Assembly: GCA_030035585.1 (NCBI GenBank)
Contig: CM057473.1
Location: forward strand, 12,574,501 to 12,638,500
Reading direction: 5' to 3'
Source: Dugong dugon
Taxonomy: Eukaryota > Chordata > Mammalia > Sirenia > Dugongidae
DNA: 64,000 bases
Shown: positions 57,061-64,000 of the stretch, one piece after another
How positions within the stretch are numbered: position 1 is the stretch's first letter
Layout of the letters: each line of letters begins with the position of its first letter
Notes under the pieces: generated by a model
What the model was told of the DNA's origin: nothing
The model's database searches: none
What the model saw: only the letters and a program-made list of their open reading frames with translations
Made by a program: the position numbers and the translations under genes

Positions 57061-57263
57061 TATTTCTTGCAATTTATCAAGAATATAGTTAAATTTAAAT
57101 GGAAAGCACTTTCAGAATATATAGACTACCAAATTGTCACTTTACATTTCTTTTCCTTTTACCAAGTTGACACTGAGAAGTTTCAAATAATGACAGGCTC
57201 GACTGAAGAAAACTTTCCTACATTTAGAATGTCTCTGCTGTTCCTAATTTTGGGTCTTAAAGC
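57061..57263. other. Short spacer before the L1
   Basis: Nothing recognised. The final bases before the L1 start should contain one copy of its target duplication. Confidence 0.4.
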
Positions 57264-58862
57264 AAAAGGTGGACTTCCTGCAAAATGGCACTCTAGGCAG
57301 AACCACCACGCCATCCCTCCACAGCAGAGATCCGAAAAACTAAGCCAAACAGAGAAAACAGCAATCCTGAAACCCTAAAACATCAAATGAAGAGATAAAG
57401 AACTCAGCCAAGCACCAATGGAGTGAGAAAACTGACAGAGAATGGAGAGAAAGGAGAGATTCATGCAGGGGTCCCCTATCAGCTAGTGCAGTGCAGATCC
57501 GCTATCTTGGACTCTTATGAGACCAGCAAATAGGGGGTATGAGAAAGCAGCTTCACGGAGCTTCCAGCAGGAGACAGAATAACTGTTGATTTGCGATCTA
57601 CCCTTTCCCACCCCCCAACCCTTCTTCACCCCCACTCAGCCTCCTCTGCTTTCCGTAGCCACAGTCTCTTGTCCAGGAAGCACTGGCTGCTTAGATTCCA
57701 CCTGCACACACTGACCAGCTCTATCATTGCCATTTGTTGGCTGCTGGTATTGATTTTTTTCCACTTCTTTTGATTTCTTCCTTACTTCTCACCACCTCCA
57801 CCTCCTTTCACTCAAATACCTGGCTCCGTGGGCCATCTTTGCTTCTTCCTGAGGGGCTGCAGAGCTCAATTCGAGTGTGGAGCTGCTTCCCAGTCTGGGC
57901 TGCCAGGCTGGTGGGATCCCAGAGCTTTTGTTTGTTTGTTTGTTTGTTTTGAATTGTCTTTTTCTTTTCTTTTCCTTTTCTTGAGTTAGGAGCCCGTTCT
58001 GGCCGGATGGTGCTGCGCATCTTGGAACCTACCACCTCGGCTCATGCAGAATCACAGAGGGATCCCTGAGGGCATTTCTTTTTTCAAGGGTTTTCTTTTT
58101 TTTTTTTTCCTTTTTCTGTTTTTTCTGGGGCTTTTCTTGATCTTTTTTTTTTTTTAATTTGTTTTGCTTTCTTTTCCCTCTTTTTCCCTTTTTGTCTTTC
58201 TTCATTACTCAGTTTCACGTCTCTCTATACCTTCCTTCCCTTTCTGTTCTCTGAATACCTGGTGCGGAATACCTCTATGTCTTCTAGCCAGGCTGTACTG
58301 CAACACCTGAGAACAACTTCCCCAGACCTTATAGGTGCACCTGTGGGATCTCTGGGAGCTTTGCTGTCCTTTCTCCTTTCTAATTTTTATTTATTCATTC
58401 TTTTCTTTTTTTCTTCTTCTTCTACCCCTTTTTGTTTTTCTCCATTTCGTAGTCTCTCATCTCTCCACTCCAATAGCAAGCTCTTCTAGCACTCTTTCTT
58501 GTTCATTTGTATGTTTTTGGCCCCTGTTCCTCTCTCCTCTCTCCCATATTCATCTTAGCTCCACATATAACAATCTCCACCCTAGCTCCTGCCTACCTGC
58601 ACTGTTCACTTAACATCACACCACCAAGCAGCACAGGCATGGCCTACTGGAACCTATCCTGCAATGATTACCAACCCGCCCTGCTGGCGGTAGTAAGTGC
58701 CACAAACAACCCGTCCTAGTAACTCCTGACCCTGCCAATTGGAGAAGGAGGCAAAAAGTATCGTGCACACAAAAAAGCAAACAACAAAGAACACACAGCA
58801 CACCTGCTCAGAAGTAGCAAAATAAAAACAAAAGGTGAAACAAACAAATCTACAATCAATAA
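57264..58862 (+). promoter_or_regulatory. L1 5' UTR with internal promoter region
   Basis: About 1.6 kb. The first 300 bases correspond to 740-1040 of the left-edge copy read in reverse. Then a single unit equivalent to the 266-bp monomer is recognisable (57650-57930, around 'ggctgccaggctggtgggat'), followed by a long T/C-rich region (57930-58560) with (TTTG)n at 57931-57948 and many T-runs. L1 5' UTRs are known to hold a Pol II promoter; no specific factor site is claimed. Confidence 0.8.
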
Positions 58863-59905
58863 ATGAGAAAAATAACAACTGAATGCCCCAAAGACAGCAG
58901 ACAATATCAAAACATTTACAAAAACAGGACAGGATGGTTCCAGTAGGTGTCCAAAATGAAACACCAGATTACTTTCCAGTGGAATAAAAGGCACTAGAAC
59001 TACCTGATAGGGAATTCAAATCACTAATACTCAGAATTCTCCAAAAGTGACACAAAAAGAAGACAAAAATGAGAAAAAAATTGACAAATTCATGGAAATA
59101 CAAGCAAGAATTTGGACAAATTCAGGAAAATAATGCAGGAACAAAATGCCAAAATAAATTCACAACTAGAAATTATACAAAAAAAAAAAATTAAAAATCC
59201 AAAAGATAAACAAAAAGATTTCAGAAATGGACGGTGTCATAGAAGGGCTGAGAAGCAGATTTGAAATGGTGGAGGACAGGATCAGTGGAATTGAAGGCAA
59301 ACACTTGGATACAACTCTGTTTGAGGAAAACTCAGAAAAAAGAACAAAAAAAAAAAAAAAATGAAGAGACCCTGAGAGTCATGTGGGATACAATCAAAAG
59401 CAAAAATTTACGCGTGATTTGAGTTCCAGAACAGGGGGAGAAAATACAAAACAAGGAGAGGATCATTCAAGAACTGCTGACAGAAAACTTCCCCAGAATC
59501 ATGAAAGATGAAAAGCTGGCCATCCAAGAAGCTCAACGACCACCATATAGGAGAGACCACAAAAGAAAATCACCAAGGCATATCATAATCACACTCAACA
59601 AAACCAAAGACAAACAAAGAAATCCTGAGAGCAGCTCGAGAAAAACAAGAAGTCACATACAGAGGAGAAACAACAAGACTAAGCTCAGATTATTTGGCAG
59701 AAACCATGAAGGCAAGAAGGCAATGGGATGACATATATAAAACCTTGAAAGAAAAAAATTGCCAGCCAAGAATAAAAATCTTGCAAAACTCTCATTCAAA
59801 TATGATGGTGAAATTTGGACATTTCCAGATAAACAGAAATTAAAGGAATATGGAAAAACCAAACCAAACTTACAAGACTTATTAAAGGGAGTTCTTCAGT
59901 CTTAG
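58863..59905 (+). pseudogene. L1 ORF1p relic (RNA-binding coiled-coil protein)
   Basis: ORF1p binds L1 RNA as a trimer. A coiled-coil-like segment is visible across frames at about 59070-59340 ('EMDGVIEGLRSRFEMVEDRI'), followed by the RRM/C-terminal part at 59501-59731 ('KLAIQEAQRPPYRR', then 'SPRHIIITLNKTKDKQR', where human ORF1p has 'TPRHIIVRF'). The end 'LLKGVLQS' stops at 59905. An in-frame stop occurs early, within the first 30 codons after the ATG at 58863, and an A-run at 59346 and later shifts break the frame further. The start is chosen from position in the element, so it is approximate. Confidence 0.85.
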
Positions 59906-60362
59906 AACAAACAACTTCAGCTCACATGCAGAATCTAGGATGCAGGAAAGTACCAGCCAGACAGCAATCTGGGAAATGAATTCTTAAGGACTATCCAAAA
60001 CCAAAAGAACTACAACAGGGAATCAGAGCAGTTAATCAGTAAATGACAACAACATCAGAACAATAAAAGACTGAATAAAGAGTGTAGGTATACAACCTCC
60101 TAATGGAGAAGAAGGCAAGGCAATACCAAGTAATGGTAGACTGCTTCAAGCTTAAAAGATAAGGGTAAAATTCATGGTAACCACAAAGAGAGTTAACAAA
60201 CATACTCATAAAAATAAGAGGAAAAACATAAAGTCTCAGCAAAAAAAAAAATATCAAAATAAAAGAAATGAAAAAAAAAATCCACAAACAAAAGTTACTC
60301 AGCACAGGAGAGTAAGAAGAACAAAGAAAATGTCAGCACCACAAAAAAAAAAGCACTACAAA

Positions 60363-63300
60363 ATGACGGCAACAAACTCTCATCTATCAATAATTACACT
60401 GAATGTAAATGGCCTCAATTCACCCATAAAGAGATGGAGAGTGATAGAACGGATAAGAAAACAGGATCGATCAATATGCTGTCTACAACAGACACACCTT
60501 AGAAACAAAGATATGAATTTATTAAAAGTCAAAGGTTGGGAAAAAATATATCAAGCTAACAACTACCAAAAAAGAGCAGGATTAGCAATACTAATCTCAG
60601 ATAAAATAGACTTTAAAACAAAATCCACCATAAAAGACAAAGAAGGACACTATATAATGATTAAGGGGATGATCCATCATGAAGACATAACCATAATAAA
60701 CACCCACACACCCAAAGAAAGGGCTCTAAAATTCATAAAACAACTCTAACAACACTGCAAAGAGAAATTGACAGTTCCACAATAATAGTAGGAGACTTCA
60801 ACACACCACTCTCAGTAAAGGACAGAACAACTAAGAAGAAACTCAGCAACGATACAGAAGACCAAAAGGGCACAATCAGCCAACTTGACCTCATAGACAT
60901 ATATAGAACACTGCATCCAACCACTGCAAAGTACACATTCTTTTCCAATGCACATGGAACATTCTCCAGAATAGACCACATCTTAGGCCACAGAGCAATC
61001 CTCAACAAGATCCAAAACGTTGAGATAATTCAAAGTATCTTCTCTGAACACAATGCCATCAAGGTAGAAATTAACAACAGAAAGAGCAAGGAAATAAAAT
61101 CAATTACATGGAAACTGAAAAATACCCTGGTTACACATCACTGGGTAATAAAAAAAATCAGAGATGGAATCAAAAAATTACGTAGAATCAAATGAGAATG
61201 AAAGCACATCATACCAAAACCTTCAAGACACAGCAAAGGCAGTCCTCAGAGGAAAATGTATAGCAATAGATGCACATATCAAAAAAGAAGAAAGGGACAA
61301 AATCAAAACATTAACTACAGAACTCAAAGAAATAGAAAGAGAACAGCAAAAAAAGCCCACAACCACTGGAAGAAAGGAAATAGTAAAGATCAGAGCAGAA
61401 ATAAATGAAATAGAGAACAGAAAAACAATAGAAAGAAACAACAAAACCAAAAGTTGGTTGTTTGAAAGACTCAATAAAATCTACAAACCACTGGCCAGAC
61501 TGACAAAATAAAAACAGGACAGGACACAAATAACTCAAATAAGAAATGAAATGGGGGACATTACAACAGACCCAACTGAAATAAAAAGGATCATAACAAA
61601 ACATTATGAAAAACTATACACCAACAACTTTGAAAACCTAGAGGAAATGGATAAATTTCTAGAAACCCACTACCTACCCAAATTACAACAAAGTGATGTT
61701 TAAAATCTGAACAGACCCATAAAAAGAGAAGAGATTGAAAAGGTAATAAAATAATCTACAAAAAAAAGCCATGGCCCAGATGGCTTCACTGGAGAATTCT
61801 ACAAAACATTTAGAGAAGAGCTCGTACCAGTACTACTCAAGCTATTTCAGAGTGTAGAAAAGAAAGCAACACTTCCAAATTCATTCTATGAAGCCAGCAT
61901 AATGCTGATACCAAAAGCAGGCAAAGACACCACAAAAAAAAAAAAAAAAAAAAATATAGGCCAATATCTCTCATGAATATAAATGCAAAAAATCTCAACA
62001 AAATTCTAGCCAATAGAATTCAGAATCATATCAAAAAAATAATACACCATGACCAAGTAGGATTCATACCAGGTATGCAAAAGTGGTTCAACATTAGAAA
62101 ATCCATCAATGTAATCCACCACATAAATAAAAGGAAAGAAAAGAGTTACATGACCATCTCAATTGATGCAGAAAAGGCATTCAACAAAGTCCAACACCCA
62201 TTCCTTGTAAAAACTCTCAATAAAATAGATACACAAGGGAAATTTCTCAACATAATAAAGAGCATCTATAAAAAAAACAATAGCCAACCTTATTCGTAAT
62301 GGAGAGAGGCTGAAAACATTCCCCTTGAGAACAGGAGCAAGACAAGGATGCCCTTTATCACCACTCCTATTTAACATTGTGCTGAAAGTTCTAGTTAGGG
62401 CAATAAGGCAAGAAAAAGAAATAAAGGGCATCCAAATGGGTAATGAAGAAGTTAAACTGTCCCTGTTTGCAGATGATATGATACTATACATAGAAAACCC
62501 TAAAGACTCCATGAGAAATCCACTGGAACTAATAGAAAGATTCAACAGAGTAGCGGGATATAAGATAAACATAAAAAAATCAGTTAGATTCCTATACACC
62601 AATAAGGAGAACGATGAAAAGGAAGTCAGGAAAACTATACCATTTATAATAACCCCTAAAAAAATAAAATACTTAGGAATAAATCTAACCATGGATGTAA
62701 AAGACCTATACAAAGAAAACTACAAAACACTACTGCAAGAAACACAAAGGGATCTACATAAATGGAAAAACATACCATGATCATGGATAGGTAGACTCAA
62801 CATTGTGAAAATGACAATTCTACCCAGAGCAATTTACAAATAAAACACAATCTCTATCCAAATACCAACAACGTTCTTCAAGGAGATGGAAAAAGTAATC
62901 CTTAACTTTATATGGAAAGGGAAGAAACCTTGATAAAGTAAAGCACCACTGAAGAAGAAGAATAAAGTTGGAGGACTCACACTACCTGACTTCAGAACCT
63001 ACTATACAACTACAGTAGTCAGAACAGCCTGGTACTGGTACAATGACAGATACATTGATCAATGGAACAGAATTGAGAACCCAGATGTAAATCCATCAAC
63101 CTACGGTCACCTGATCTTCGACAAGGGCCCAAAGTCCATCAAATGGGGAAAAAGACAGTCTTTTCAACAAATGGTGCTGGCAAAACTGGATATCCATCTG
63201 CAAAAAAATGAAACAGGACCCATACGTCATGCCATATACAAAAACTAATTCAAAATAGATCAAAGACCTAAATATAAAGCCAAAAACTATAAAGTTCATA

Positions 63301-64000
63301 GTAGAAAAAATAGGACCAGTGCTACAGGCCCTAATACACAACATTAACAGGATACAAACCATAACCATCAACACACAAACCCCAGAAGATAAGCTAGATA
63401 ACTGGGGTCTTCTAAAAATCAAACACCTATGCTCTTCAAAAGAGTTCACCAAAAGAGTAAAAAAAGAACCTACAGACTGGGGAAAAAATTTTGGACGGTA
63501 GAAATCAAACAAAGGTCTAATCTCCATAATCTACAAGAAAATCCAACACCTCTACAACAAAAAGACAAATAGTCCTGTTAAAAAACGGGCATAGGAAATG
63601 AACAGACACTTCACCAAAGAAGACATTCAAGCAGCCAACAGACACATGAGGAAATGCTCGCGATCACTAGCCATTAGAGAAATGCAGATTAAAACCACAA
63701 TGAGATACCATCTCACCCCGGCATTGCTGGCATGAATCAAAAACACTGGAAATAACAAACGCTGGAGGAGCTGTGGGGAGATTGGAACTCTTAGGCACTG
63801 CTGGTGGGAATGCAAAATGATACAACCATTTTGGAAAATGATATGGCGCTTCCTCAGAAAGCTATAAATAGAAATACTATACAATCCAGCAATCCCACTC
63901 CTAGGAATATATCCTAGAGAAATAAGAGTCTTCACTTGAATAGACATATTCACACCTATGTTAATGGAAGCATTGTTCACAATAGCAAAAGGATGGAAAC
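60363..64000 (+). pseudogene. L1 ORF2p relic (endonuclease and reverse transcriptase)
   Basis: Starts 'MTATNSHLSIITLNVNGLNS', the usual L1 ORF2p opening. The AP endonuclease continues to a stop at 60749 and resumes in another frame with 'VGDFNTPLS' (near 60795) and 'SRIDHILGH' (near 60970). Reverse-transcriptase motifs follow: '[16 protein letters not shown]' (motif A, 62160), '[14 protein letters not shown]' (motif B, 62335) and 'LFADDMILY' (motif C, 62470, catalytic FADD intact). The C-terminal region runs to the window end near 'EALFTIAKGWK'-like sequence. At least six open blocks are needed to cover it, so it is dead despite the intact FADD box. Confidence 0.93.
61936..61952. repeat. Poly(A) run inside L1 ORF2
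   Basis: A run of about 20 A interrupts ORF2 just before the reverse-transcriptase domain. Runs like this expand by slippage and shift the frame. Confidence 0.8.

Larger units (their letters stand above)
57264..64000 (+). mobile_element. Near-complete L1 LINE (runs off right edge)
   Basis: The element starts near 57264 ('ggtggacttcctgcaaaatg') with the same 5' UTR opening as the left-edge L1, then has a long pyrimidine-rich 5' UTR, an ORF1 relic (58863-59905), an intergenic region and most of ORF2 (60363 to beyond 64000). Judging from human ORF2 length (about 1275 codons), fewer than 100 codons plus the 3' UTR lie outside. Several frameshifts and stops interrupt both ORFs and the CpGs have largely decayed, so this copy is older than the left-edge one and cannot be active. 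Confidence 0.95.

Noticed and set aside
60174-60362. N-terminal extension of the ORF2 frame
   Set aside because: Lysine-rich sequence from the A-rich inter-ORF spacer; L1 ORF2 proteins start at the 'MTATNSHLSIITLNVNGLNS' methionine at 60363.
60036-61604. Several membrane-like minus-strand frames (phenylalanine/leucine-rich)
   Set aside because: Antisense of A-rich L1 coding sequence gives Phe/Leu/Ser-rich shadows that mimic membrane proteins.
62159-62713. 184-codon minus-strand frame
   Set aside because: It is the antisense shadow of the L1 reverse-transcriptase domain.

Overview
This window looks like intergenic or deep-intronic DNA from a paenungulate afrotherian mammal, most likely an elephant. 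The diagnosis rests on about 28 copies or pieces of the tRNA-derived AfroSINE family (A box near 'gcagtggttaagag', B box near 'ggttcgaatcc', 3' end 'gggtcactatgagtcgga'). It is supported by RTE (BovB-like) LINEs that carry the same 3' tail as the SINE, and by two L1 types with long lineage-specific 3' UTRs. Names are from memory of these families; no database was searched. I found no host exon, tRNA, rRNA, snRNA, CRISPR array or operon-like gene cluster. Every protein-like stretch I could identify belongs to a LINE.

Layout. 1-1040 is the 5' end of a young, CpG-rich L1 on the minus strand, with 266-bp tandem units in its 5' UTR; its ORFs lie off the left edge. 1-8 kb is mostly anonymous sequence with scattered AfroSINEs and RTE tails. 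8.3-13 kb is L1-derived: a minus-strand 3' UTR, degenerate minus-strand ORF2, then a plus-strand ORF2 3' end plus 3' UTR broken by two SINEs. 13-17 kb is SINE-dense, with two MIR pieces. 17-19.7 kb is pyrimidine-rich with an L2 reverse-transcriptase relic. 19.8-22.3 kb is an old L1, followed directly by the longest RTE copy (22.3-23.4 kb). 26.9-29.6 kb holds two more RTE tails, and 30-30.6 kb a CR1/L3 relic.

34-36 kb has a minus-strand L1 3' UTR and an AfroSINE split cleanly by a solo LTR with a 5-bp target duplication. 41.7-43.2 kb is an old L1 3' UTR holding a short RTE derivative in which the 3' and 5' ends of the element are fused; a second such fusion lies at 51.9 kb. 47-53 kb carries three MLT1-type MaLR LTRs, a further MaLR-like LTR and a 320-bp Tigger-like DNA element. 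53.2-57.1 kb is one long old minus-strand L1 with an LTR inside it. 57.3-64 kb is a nearly complete plus-strand L1 (5' UTR, ORF1, most of ORF2) that runs off the right edge.

The genes here do not work together as a pathway. The coherent story is mobile-element biology: an RTE/AfroSINE partnership and L1 lineages of several ages, with readable nesting. I see no undescribed gene system. The most useful observations are the RTE 5'-3' fusion elements, the amplified L1 5' UTR unit, the precise LTR-in-SINE nesting and a perfect 26-bp inverted repeat. Edges of old repeats are estimates, often within tens of bases.
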